A stretch of 64,000 bases of DNA from contig NC_090285.1 in NCBI RefSeq assembly GCF_037392515.1, positions 1,801,501 through 1,865,500 on the forward strand, in the 5' to 3' direction. Of the stretch, positions 26,201-36,514 are shown in pieces (the first letter of the stretch is position 1; the number at the start of each line of letters is the position of its first letter). The notes beneath the pieces are model-generated. The model worked only from the letters and a program-made list of their open reading frames with translations, was not told where the DNA came from and searched no databases. Both the position numbers and the translations under genes were made by a program. This stretch comes from Haliotis asinina (taxonomy: Eukaryota > Mollusca > Gastropoda > Lepetellida > Haliotidae).

Positions 26201-29200
26201 GCATGCACGATACTGTTACCATGGTGTAGCGTGTTTTCGGGGGTAATAGCGCAAAAGATGATCATGGACATGATTGTGTATCAGTAGATTATCAGAACTG
26301 TAACTCCGTCAGTAAATATCACCTCTTCTTTTATACATAATTTATTGTTAGAATGTTCTGTCGTCCGGTGGTTTCCAGTGCAACACACATTTTATGTCTT
26401 GTCCGTAAGCACCAGCGCTAGAAGTGATGTACCATGTTTTCGTGGTACTCACTATTTTGCAGGAAAACGCTTGTGTGGAAGCGCATGTGATGCAATCTTC
26501 ACTGAGTGAGTCGTGTCAGCTTACTGAACTTCTTTGTTAATTCCTTTTGTTAATTGGTTATCATAACACTTGATAATCCATTTGAAGTCGGTAATCAGCT
26601 AAATACAAAGCACTTCCGCCTCAGGCAGTCCCACTTGTCCGAGTTAATTTGTGATGTTTTCATGGTAAATTACCTTGAAGGGCAGAGATTTCAGTCCGAA
26701 AACAGAGTTACATGAAGTCTGAATAGTTAGCCTATATGTAATGATAACTTAGTTAACTTCTGCCAGGACTAATATAGAAAACCGAGTTACTAAGGGTCTG
26801 AGTAAGACCGCTTCCACTGTACCTGCCATTGTTCGTCTGGTGTAATTCCAGAACAGAGTACTGATTGGATGTCAATATCAACTCCGCCGGTCTAAAGGGG
26901 AACACCTAGTTGGCATGGTAACACAAGCTATTGTCATATCATTGTGACAGTATGGACTCGGACACAACTACATGAAAATCCAGGTTAGAACCAGTCTTTA
27001 GCAAACCATTCTTGTCTCTCTCATGTAGATCCAGGTCAGAACCAGTCTATAGCAAACCATTCTTGTCTCTCTCATGCAGATCCCGGTTAGAACCAGTCTT
27101 TAGGAAGCTATTCTTGTCTCCCTCATGTAGATCCCAGTCGGAGCCAGTCTTTAGCAAACCATTCTTGTCTCTCTCATGTAGATCCTGGTCAGAACCAGTC
27201 TTTAGCAAACTATTCTTGTCTCGCTCGTGTAGATCCTGGTTAGAACTGGTTAGAACAGCTTATACATGTACTTGTTTTATGGGGTAACTAATGGGATCAT
27301 GTCGTCAGGTTCACTGACTTGGTTAACATTGTATCCCACTTGTGCAGATCACTGGTCAGGATGTTGATCACTAGATTATCAGGTCCAGACTTTAACAGGC
27401 TGCTTATAGCTGAAAAATAGCTGAGTGCTACAATAAACAACAAACAAATGTGCACTCTCTCACATATCATACCACAAAAAAATATAACAACCCAGTCTTT
27501 ATACATACCAGAAATACACTCATATAGCAACTTAGGTTGAAAGAAGCCGGTCTTGTTACAACCACTTTCATACCAGCTTTTCAGCACTGTCTTGGTACAA
27601 GCCGACACACCCACGCAGTCTGTGTCTGTGCTGACGGAGTGCTGGAAACTACAGTCACCACCTGGCTGGCAATCATCTGTCATATCCTGCAAGTTAGCAT
27701 GCATGTAATACATCATCTCGTTAGCCTTGCATGCCAGGTTGAAAGTCACATTGGCGTCGGATGTGCACCTCTTCATCTCCTTCACGTCTTCACCTGGAAC
27801 AAAGGACAAGTATAGAGAGGATGGCACATCACATTACGATATTCTCATGTACATGTATCAGTGATGAGACTTTGAAAGACAATGGCCTTCCTAAGCACCG
27901 GATGACCTTTTGGTCATGTGGTATGATACCCATACTTTTGAAAATAAGTCGCTACTTCCAATTTCAAGTGGGTATCGATACTGTCAGATAGCCACCTTGC
28001 TTTTTGAAATCCAATAAGTATAAGAGGTGCGACATTTTTTAATTGGTAATAAGATCAGACAAAATCCTACTAACAATGCTAAATTAAGGCTAACAGCTAT
28101 ATCAACTTCTGCTACAAAAAATAGTCTGTGCCTTAGTCTACATTAGCTATGGTGTAAAACAAGATATCAAGATGACTATTTGATGATATCAGCGATGTCT
28201 TCACTCTAACAGAGTGTTGTTTGTTTAAAAACTTTGTTGTTTTACTTCCATGTTAATGATGCAAGTTCATTTATATTTATCAAACATCCCCGGCAACTGA
28301 ATCTGTGAAACACAGTACTTGCCTGTTCATTCACCTAGTAGTCCTCTAAGAAGTACCCTGTTTGTAAAGAGTAAACATTTTTAGACATTTTACCTTGAGC
28401 ATGTGGAAGCCATTAATGGTTTGTTTACAAGACATGTAGAAAGAAAACCATGTTTTGATTTATCGCTATTTATAGATCGGTGAATCAGTGAAGGGTTAAC
28501 AAACCATGATTGGGTATTCTATCTGCGTTGCACATTGTGAATGCGTTTAGAATTATTAAAAATTCTTTTAATCACAAATATTTAAAGATGGAAAAACTTT
28601 TAAATCTGATTGGCTTGGATTGCTACAATATGCAAAATGATTTGAAGCATTAGGTAAAAACACATTATAATATTTTGACATCGCGTAAAGGTAAAAATTT
28701 AGGTTTTTTTTTCATATGCTGGAACTTATTTCTTTTTTTTGCATATTTCAACTTTTGTATAGCGTATTATATGCAAATATTCAGCTTATCAGGATTTCCT
28801 TCAATGGAATTACTTCTTTAACAGATATCAGAGATATACATTCCAAATTAATAGCTTTTGCTAATGGGTAAAAGGAATTAAAAATTGGGATTGGGATAAT
28901 TTTCTTAAATACAACAGGGCTCCAGATAATTTTTCAACACCAAACAGTACCTACAATTATTTACCTAAATTCACAGTAAATGCATTTATTCATAGATTTA
29001 TTTACTTGTTTGTTTGTTTATTTATTTATTGATTTTTATTTACTTATTTATCAATTTATTTATGCAACAATGAAATTCTGTGGGTATCTTTAGGCAACAA
29101 AATTGCATACAACAATCATCATTATCATAATGTTTGGACTGTTTGAAGAGTTTAGTATTTTTAAGTGGATTTTACCAATGTTCCAGCAATATCATGGCAG

Positions 29201-31016
29201 GAACACCAGAAATGGTTTCACACATTGTACCCATGTTCCCAGGTTTTAACCTACACCTGGTTTGTTATCATTCACTGGAAGCTCAGATAGAGAATGTATA
29301 GCAGGCATAAGTGGTGGTAAGATTACAGTTTACATGACAAAGGTTCCCAGCTGATATTTCTTGTACCTGGTTCAATATCCCAACCTGAATTCAGGTCCAG
29401 GACTCTCAGGTCCAGGTTCATATTGCAAGTGGAGGTGTACTGAGAATTCTGAAGGTGTACTGACATATTCTTGTGTAAGCAAGCCAGTGATGTGATTTGT
29501 TATATTTATAAACAACTTTTCAGCTTTTAAACTTTATATATGTTAGATGTACAAAGGTATTTATGCGCATACGATACACTTGAAACATTACATTAATTCG
29601 TATGTCATTGATTTTTAGACGTCCATTACTCCTGTATTCCCGCTGTCTGCAGGCCTGATGTTATTGTAGGACATGTCAGGTAATATCCATGTGAAAGCAC
29701 AGTTACCATGGTAACAGAGGAAATGTCATTTGACTAAAGCAAAAGCATTAATCAATGGATTCTGTTTACTGACTTATCTCTGCTGTCTTGCACAATGGAT
29801 TTGTCAAATGTACTCAGTGAAAGTAGGTTTTATTGGAAACTTTACCCAAATTGTAAAATCGTGAAAAAGGAGCATGACTTACAACATCCAGAAGCACTCT
29901 ATATCTTACAATATTGTAGATTGTCAGAGGACACAGAACACTAACTTAGTCAGCTTGAGATCAATGATAGATGCATTCCTTATACAAGGTAATTGCATCA
30001 TTATCCACAGCACACTATTCCAGATAGCAGAGTCAGGTAAACGTGGCAGGAAAGCCCCAGCTGACACTGGTTGTACACACTTACCACTCTGGCAAAACCC
30101 ATGACTGGGTCAAAACAAGAGTGATACCACCAATCATAGGTGTGGCACATTACAACCACTAGGGCAAAAATGTTACAACATCTTGGGCAAAAATGTTACA
30201 ACATCTAGGGCAAGAACATTACTTCCTTTAGAACAAGAACATTACTACATTTAGTGCAAAAACCATACATTTAGGGCATGAACATTAACCACCCCTTCAG
30301 GGCAAGAATATTACTTAATAGATGAAAATTAACAATTACAAATATTTATTTGAAAAATAATACATAAACCTGGGACATCAAAATTGAATTAACATATTGT
30401 TTGACATTTTTGGTTAAAGAAACTGTTTGAATGGAGTATAATTCAAAATGTTGATATGGCAACAGAAAGATCTTTAGCACCCAACTACATAGTTCAACCT
30501 TAGGACATCACTATCACTGAACAACTGAGTTTGGTTACACAACACTCCTTGCATGATCTTCAACTGATTACACAACATTTGTTTAAACAACCCAAACTAG
30601 ATCTCATAAAGATCTTCAGACCACTTGTAATAAGGTATCAGCCAGTTTTATGCTCTCTGTTTAAAAATTGGTGAGTTGTGTCTTGTAATCTGAACATCAT
30701 TGATATATTTTGTATCTGATATGACTGTATCTTATGTTGTTGTTTTTGTTGTGTTGGTTTAGATCTAACTGTTTTCACAGCTCTCCAAATCGAAGAACAA
30801 TGCCAAAACTCGGTTTGCGTAGTACAAATATTAATCCCTCATGTTGGCTACAGTACACATAGTCGACCTCGCCATACTCCGTTTTCTGTTATCACCCTGT
30901 ACAGTGACCGATGCATACACAAATGATTCTAAACATTGGCGACTGTTCAACTCACCCTGCACCATAAGTAGTTGCCAGCACAAGACGCTCAGAACAGTCA
31001 GCCATGTTGGGGCCAT
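23212..31016 (-). CDS. Secreted, probably GPI-anchored protein with a SUEL-lectin-like module and CUB-like domain (5 exons)
   Basis: Exons in transcript order: 31,016-30,956; 27,793-27,509; 24,918-24,529; 24,267-24,175; 23,282-23,212. All have GT/AG borders and all junctions are phase 1. The sum is 900 nt: 299 residues and TAA. Residues 1-21 are a signal peptide (MAPTWLTVLSVLCWQ start); this Met was chosen over one 69 nt upstream because it directly begins the hydrophobic leader. Residues ~28-115 have eight Cys in a pattern like a SUEL/rhamnose-binding lectin module (CVGVSACTK ... YESGC ... LLYEC). Residues ~120-250 are CUB-like (LKSPNYP, YPNKTC). A Pro/Thr linker (PEPSTPAPDP) and a C-terminal hydrophobic tail (LTVSSLVAVVMAMV) suggest GPI attachment. 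Four N-glycosylation sequons are visible. It is probably a cell-surface carbohydrate- or protein-binding molecule; the precise role is unknown. Confidence 0.8.
23405..23525. repeat. Degenerate ~31-bp tandem repeat in an intron
   Basis: About four units built on gccataacctaatggttagc/cacaacgt, inside the last intron of the SUEL/CUB gene. Confidence 0.75.
23709..23820. mobile_element. MITE, family C copy 1
   Basis: A 112-bp element with inverted ends: cagggtgccattggacaaag at the left and the reverse complement of that theme (ttgtacaatagcaccctg) at the right. No coding capacity. It sits in the last intron of the SUEL/CUB gene. Confidence 0.7.
23881..23991. mobile_element. MITE, family C copy 2
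   Basis: A 111-bp element with the same ends (caggattccgttgtacag ... tacaatggcaccctg), 60 bp from copy 1. The flank before each copy is also similar (gaaaaagt.ctt..ccatca..tcctgggtat), so the pair arose by tandem duplication of about 171 bp rather than by two insertions. Confidence 0.7.
24930..25080 (-). mobile_element. Degraded SINE copy with GA/GT-rich end
   Basis: A gagtgtgagtgtgtgagtgagtg run is followed by text resembling the minus-oriented CACT-tail SINE (cggcaatatttcagcc, aatcagac). Heavily diverged, in intron 2 of the SUEL/CUB gene. Confidence 0.35.
25129..25660. mobile_element. Inverted-repeat element with internal ~170-bp units, family D copy 1
   Basis: TATCCCCCACAA at 25,129-25,140 is mirrored exactly by TTGTGGGGGATA at 25,628-25,639. 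Between them lie internal direct repeats (agagcagaact, ccgttcactatttct, gatctggtggtgtactggtg, ccttttggtagttttg). Homology with the second copy (46,213-47,088) runs about 20 bp past the right inverted repeat (ttgatgactttgtcttcttg), so the true right end may be near 25,660. No coding capacity; it lies in intron 2 of the SUEL/CUB gene. Confidence 0.7.
25855..26058. repeat. 22-bp tandem repeat, about 9 copies
   Basis: The unit tacatatacgttgtttactg+aa repeats with small changes (cgttgtttaccg, atgtatacg). It lies between two transposon copies in intron 2 of the SUEL/CUB gene. Confidence 0.9.
26087..26819. mobile_element. Non-autonomous pogo/Tigger-like DNA transposon
   Basis: A 733-bp element beginning CAGTGGAAGCTGTCT and ending with AGACCGCTTCCACTG (inverted, ~25 bp with few mismatches), flanked on both sides by TA, the target-site duplication expected for this superfamily. 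Text such as attcggac and gtccgaa recurs inside, as in Tigger-like ends. No transposase is visible, so it depended on an autonomous relative. Located in intron 2 of the SUEL/CUB gene. Confidence 0.75.
26976..27255. repeat. 51-bp tandem repeat derived from a SINE head, about 5 copies
   Basis: The unit holds gatccaggtcagaaccagtc and ttcttgtctctctcatgta. It matches the 5' end of the SINE family seen at 33,385 and runs directly into a diverged SINE body at 27,256. The 51-bp period keeps a plus-strand frame open (17-residue units); this is not a gene. Confidence 0.85.
27256..27460 (+). mobile_element. CACT-tail SINE body, diverged copy
   Basis: Collinear with 33,420-33,630: ctaatgggatcatg, ctgacttggttaaca, gtgcagatcactgg, gttgatcactagattatcaggtccagac (in parts), then tagctgagtgctac. 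It lies in intron 2 of the SUEL/CUB gene, close to the splice donor of exon 2 at 27,508. Confidence 0.7.
28968..29064. repeat. ATTT/GTTT-rich microsatellite
   Basis: Imperfect run of tttattta, tttgtttg and related tetramers. Confidence 0.85.
30143..30320. repeat. Degenerate ~25-bp tandem repeat
   Basis: About seven diverged units on the theme ttacaacatctagggcaaaa; period and identity decay toward the right. Confidence 0.75.
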
Positions 31017-31140
31017 GTTGCGATGTGGACGATGTGGATTCTGCCCTAGTCTGTCGCGGCTCTTAAAAGCATCAATATTGAGCAATGCTGGCAGTGTATT
31101 GAGCCAATATCACGTGATCGTTAGTCATTAGAGCAGCAAG
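31017..31140 (-). promoter_or_regulatory. Likely promoter region of the SUEL/CUB gene
   Basis: The stretch just upstream of the start codon holds a CACGTG E-box (tcacgtga, near 31,110) and a CCAAT motif on the plus strand (gccaatatc). No TATA box is obvious. Position and motif only. Confidence 0.3.
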
Positions 31141-33384
31141 GTAAATTTCGCAATCAGTCAGGTGAACAGCACAATTATTCCGAATGAGGCAAATGCTAAA
31201 TAAGAGGCGTGGTTATGTTCAGCATCACTGATCGAATCTCTTAACGCATAAACCTGTTCATCTCGCGTGGAGGCTAACACCACTGGTTAGCGACCACTTG
31301 TCGCCATTTTACGCTGTTTTTAACCATTTGCTCCATTATTTCTTAACAGAATGAAATGAAATTTGTCTTGATGATAGATCAGCTATTCACCGATGTTTTC
31401 TGCTTGTTGAAAGTAGAGTGGGTAAGGGTAATCCGGATCACTGCCACGTACATTAGCCCCCAGAAACTCTAAATCTCGACGGATTTCTTCACCCAATCTC
31501 TCATTTTAAGCCGAGATATTGCTCTTCAAGGTGATATATTTTGTTTTACTTGATCTGAACCAGAAGTTTACTTGCGCGCCCTGTAACGAGGATACCTATC
31601 ATCGCGCAATTTGTCGTTGGCACGTCAGGAAAAGGTAACTCATTCGAAATGGCCCATCTCAAATAAGACTAGAATCAAGTTGCTTCACGTTAACACTCCA
31701 TTGCATGCATATACTTTTCACCTTTGAAAAGCAACAAAAATCTTCTCTACATCTGTCATATTTTTTGAGAAATGAGCAATTTATCGAACCACATGTTTAA
31801 GTCGGTTCCGGATCACCAGAAAATAGAGATCACCCCAAGACTGCCAACCGTCGAAAAATGGTAATTGCTGTTGAAATAAAGTTTCATGATCTTACTGCGG
31901 TTGCCTTTATTTAAAATATATCCTCACTCAAAGGTCTGTCTTAGATGTTCTTTGCACAGAGTAGATACATAAAACGTTTTGGTCTTCATTTCGCCAAATC
32001 GTAATATGCGGTACAGAACTGTCTGTCGGGTGAAAGGTTATGAATATTGGAAATAACCAACTTGACAATGCTTTGGGGTTGATATTGTTTTGTTTTGTTT
32101 TCAAGTCATATCATTCTTTTTTTAATGACTTGATGCATTTTAGTAAGGTACGACTCACTACAAGTGCCAAGCAGTCTTGCAGGGTCATTCAGGCAAATTC
32201 TTTATGGGTTCTGACTCTCACCGTCAACTGTGTACATGAACTTTTCAAGGACGTTCCTGTGTATGTGAGGTATGTTAGTACTTATGTTGTATCTTCTCCG
32301 GTCACTGATTCGTCGTGTTCACGTTTGTCATGGTTTCATATACTGAGTACGTATTGCAATCTATGTGATGTTATCAGACATGCATTTTTATCAGATTAAG
32401 TTGTTGAAATCGGCTAGGTTCTTACTCTACGGTACGATACTCTACGGTACAATATGGTTACGTCCTACGCCCTACGCATATACGCATTTAGTGCAGATCA
32501 ACGTTATCTGCGGGATCCGAGTCTTCCCAAACAAACCAGACTCCCGGTTTCAAGGATTTTTCTCATAGGTTGTATGTCTATACCCATCGCTTTAGATAAC
32601 AGCTTTCAAGAAGTTATTCAGAACCCTGTGATTTCATGCTTACATTTTCATATCGTTCTTTTTGAACATGTGAGCATCACATTTATAAGTACTCATTGTG
32701 GACATGATATATTCGTGCTTTATCATTAGCTACATGTAAACGTATACATATGTTGTGAAGACCCATTGCTTGGCATATTCCACGAGCTACCTATAAATAT
32801 CTTCAGATAACGTAGATCACGGGGATTTGGGATGTGTCCTTCATACCTAAATTTAATTATGTCAACACCATCTAGATCAAACATAGTTCTAAAGTGCTAG
32901 AAATTATCCGGACAATTTCACCCAAACCCAATATGTTCTTCTATTTGGTGTACACATTAAATAACTCACATTTTCTTGTGTTTTGTTTTAAGGAAGGGGA
33001 CTCATCTTTAACATCCCCTGTATCCTGATAATCGCCATTTCCCATCCATTGTTTGCCTCACCACCGCCCTTTGAAGACTCCGTACATAACAAATGGTCCC
33101 AAATGCATTTTCATGCCCATTGCCCAACTGACCAAATGCATCACGCAATACAACATAGAGCCTCTGGTGAACATCACCAGTCTCCAGATAGTAGGTTGGC
33201 TTCGTCCTAGATTATATGTCGATATGCCAGGGTTTACCATCACTGACGTTTCTTTAGGTAAGGCTGTCACCTTACCTTCTTCCTTTCTATTGCCATTCAG
33301 AATTGCCTCCTGTTTGCATTCAAGTTTAAAGAGGCCATTTTGTGCTTATATATTGATAGATCATCATGGGTACAGACCCGTGAA
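31141..33384. other. Gene-free stretch
   Basis: No supported gene. tggttagcgaccacttgtcgcc at about 31,285 resembles the end of the family B repeat (38,734 and 55,945). Open frames at 32,040-32,729 and 33,053-33,397 have no recognisable product. Confidence 0.4.
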
Positions 33385-33658
33385 GGTCCCGGGGTAGAAT
33401 AGGCCTTCAGCAACCCATGCTTGCCATAAAAGGTGACTATGCTTGTCGTAAGAGGCGACTAACGGGATCGGGTGGTCAGACTAGCTGACTTGGTTGACAC
33501 ATGTCATTGGTTCCCCATTGCGCAGATCGATGCTCATGTTGTTGATCACTGGATTGTCTGGTCCAGACTCGATTATTTACAGACCGTCGCCATATAGCTG
33601 GAATATTGCTAAGTGCGACGTAAAACTAAACTCACTCACTCACTCACTCACTCACTCA
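33385..33658 (+). mobile_element. CACT-tail SINE, best-preserved copy
   Basis: Full-looking copy: head ggtcccggggtagaatagg, middle taagaggcgactaacgggat and gcagatcgatgctcatgttg, 3' part tggaatattgctaagtgcg and cgtaaaactaaactcactca, ending in about seven CACT tetramers. Related copies lie at 27,256 (+), 40,600 (+), 44,187 (-) and 60,565 (-). From general knowledge, this kind of CACT-tailed repeat is abundant in gastropod genomes, which is my main clue to the organism. Confidence 0.8.
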
Positions 33659-33806
33659 TGGGTACATACTGCCAGTCAGCTCTGCGACACGTGCAGGGAC
33701 ACTACCTGCTATCTCTATCTACCCATCTCTGGTTGTGTAAATCTGTATAGTGTCATTTCTTGATGCAAAATTTCGGGGCGAAATTTTAAAACGAACGGGG
33801 GGATAT

Positions 33807-34184
33807 TATTAACATGGTGGAAATGCACAATATTTTATAAAGATTCTATGACAGAATATTTTATTGAAATATCGAAATGCTACACGTTCCACATCTTCAG
33901 TCTGCCAAGGGTCACACTGATAACGAAGGTCCAAGACCAATATCTTGTAAGTGTCAACAGATAGAGATAGGCTAATCCAATTTATCGTGTACTTCACTCG
34001 TTGTCACACTGATGTCGAATGTCCAAGACCAATATCTTGTATGTGTCAGCAGATGCATCATGTCTTTCGCTTGTCAACGCCGTTGTGGTCAAATACGTTA
34101 TGAAAATCTTTATGTAATTCTGACAGATAGAGTGACTTAACTTCGCAGTAGGTACGTTATCGGTAGTCGAATTAGGCAATAGGA
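33807..34184. repeat. Left arm of a perfect 378-bp inverted repeat
   Basis: Reverse complement of 34,495-34,872, with no mismatch seen on reading through. The arm itself contains two diverged direct repeats (gtccaagaccaatatcttgt occurs near 33,930 and 34,020). The identity of small open frames on opposite strands in the two arms follows from the repeat and does not imply genes. Confidence 0.95.
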
Positions 34185-34494
34185 TTTAGATACAACAACT
34201 TATCAGGTAAGACCCTTTACTTTCTTCTACCTTGGCAAATCGTTACCATTACTGTTCAATGTTTTCTGCAATACATTTTTGCTATCATGACCACATGTTA
34301 AGATCCTTGGCAAGGTCGTTATGTTATCTGGAACGAGGGTCGTTAATATCTTTTAGAGCTGATTCCCCAAACTCGCGAGTTAACATAACATGGTGTAAAT
34401 GCACAATATTTTATAAAGATTCTATGACAGAATATTTTATTGAAATATCGAAATGCTACACGTTCCACATCAACATAACGACCTATTGCCATTT
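34185..34494. repeat. 310-bp spacer holding a third, partial arm copy
   Basis: Bases 34,388-34,470 repeat the outer ~80 bp of the left arm in direct orientation (aatgcacaatattttataaa onward) with about two differences. The rest of the spacer is unique. Confidence 0.9.
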
Positions 34495-34872
34495 TCCTAT
34501 TGCCTAATTCGACTACCGATAACGTACCTACTGCGAAGTTAAGTCACTCTATCTGTCAGAATTACATAAAGATTTTCATAACGTATTTGACCACAACGGC
34601 GTTGACAAGCGAAAGACATGATGCATCTGCTGACACATACAAGATATTGGTCTTGGACATTCGACATCAGTGTGACAACGAGTGAAGTACACGATAAATT
34701 GGATTAGCCTATCTCTATCTGTTGACACTTACAAGATATTGGTCTTGGACCTTCGTTATCAGTGTGACCCTTGGCAGACTGAAGATGTGGAACGTGTAGC
34801 ATTTCGATATTTCAATAAAATATTCTGTCATAGAATCTTTATAAAATATTGTGCATTTCCACCATGTTAATA
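34495..34872. repeat. Right arm of the 378-bp inverted repeat
   Basis: See the left arm at 33,807-34,184. The whole unit, 33,807-34,872, could fold back on itself; it may be a foldback transposon or a recent inverted duplication. Confidence 0.95.
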
Positions 34873-36510
34873 TGTAGGTTGAAGTGTGTTTGCTGAGCCA
34901 GCTGGAGAACCTGTTCCACGTTTTCTCCATTGGCCTGCTGCACCGGCAGAGAAGGGAGGAGGCGTGGTCATACTATGTCATTACGTTATTAACCACAGCA
35001 ACAAAAAGTTACCTTTTATGACAACCAAAAATATCCTGTAACTTATGCCAGAGGCGGAAGCAATGAGGTTGGAGTAGACTCGAGCTATAGTTTAAATTTG
35101 TTTCATTTTTAAACACAAGAAGATACACGTACACCCATAAAGAGTTCTAATAGGCTGGTATTAATAGATTATGCTCGTTAGCTTTACAATCAGCAACTGA
35201 TGATGGGTTATTTTGCCTCGATAGTTGTACATTTAATATACAGTCGCATGTAAAAGTCACGACAAAATACTATATATCAATACTGAAGAGATCAGTACCA
35301 TAAACCACTTATGTATTAACCCCAAGAAAATATTTTCAGCCCACACTGGTACCTGGAATCATGATTCTGGAGTATGTTGTTATGAGCAGCAAGTGTTAAA
35401 ACTATCTACCAAGTGGATGTTGTTATCAACTGCAATGTTTGTTAATTATTCGTTTTTCAAACATTATGAATATTGTTAACGCATTTATTTAATTAAACGC
35501 GTGTTATTGTTTGACACAGACCCCTGTTGCCCCAAACGAGCACCAATAACCGAACACTGCCTCGTTATGTCACGTGATCCGGAGTACCCTGAAATGATTC
35601 GGAACTGCCGTAACGGCGGAGCGTTTCTTATGCGATATTTCTAAAGTCAGTCAGGACCGAATTATTTTAATACTTGGGTGTAAGTAACATGAAACATTGC
35701 TCAGTCAGAAATTGCCCTTAGGTGCTTCAGATATATTTTTGCTGAGGCGCATGCAGTTGGTTTTTCGTTAGTGATCCGAAACTGCTTGTAGCCGATCGTG
35801 TTTCTTCGAAACGCGGTCAACAGGGAGAACGATAGTATATGTTGTGCTTTCCCAACAACCAACAAGACCAATTATCGCCATTTCTGATTTTTTTGTTTAT
35901 GTTATTCACCTAATGTGACATAAACATGGCAATAAAACTATTGTGTTTCAAACCTTGACATACTGAAGAAATTTCATAATTGGAATTTGTTTTATTTTTT
36001 TTTAAAAAAAATAAATTTGAAAGAACAAAACTCGCTCTCACTGTGAATGTTGACGGATGCTGATATAAACTGATGGGAATATGGAGATGTCACCGCTGGG
36101 TTGAACTTATGAAACTTGACATTTCGATTAGTAGTTTGCAATTTTCACAATGTTTCTTTTCTCGGGGAAAAACGAAAAGATAAAGGTGAAAATTGACTGT
36201 TATTTACTATGATGCAATGAAAACGCACTGACTTTTAAATTTCTATATTTCAAAAACAATCAAATCCGTGGAAAAGCGACTGAAGCAACATCAGATCACT
36301 GCAATAACATGTAAAAGTGGTGTTTGAGTGATTCCCAAAACGCATCATGAAACATTTTGCCAAAACACAAAAATGAGAACGTGGCTGAAAGGGAATGTTG
36401 AGATGCACGATTTGTGCTTGCATACCTGGGGTATTAAATTTGGCATGTCAGAAACTTTCGTCAGTACGATTGCTACTGTCCTGACGAAGACACGGCCACA
36501 TGTCAAGATT
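34873..36510. other. Gene-free stretch
   Basis: A+T-rich, no recognised feature. Short words such as gatccggag/cggaactgcc near 35,580 recall text near 31,805 and 31,430, perhaps another diverged repeat. Confidence 0.4.
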
Positions 36511-36514
36511 GACA

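Larger units (their letters stand above)
27800..30950. other. Intron 1 of the SUEL/CUB gene
   Basis: About 3.2 kb, A+T-rich, without a recognisable nested gene. It includes the ATTT-rich and 25-bp repeats listed separately. Confidence 0.6.

Noticed and set aside
27012-27287. 91-codon open frame with 17-residue repeats
   Set aside because: By-product of the 51-bp SINE-head tandem repeat in an intron.
33809-34870. Two pairs of identical 61-62-codon frames on opposite strands
   Set aside because: A consequence of the perfect inverted repeat; the peptides have no recognisable family.
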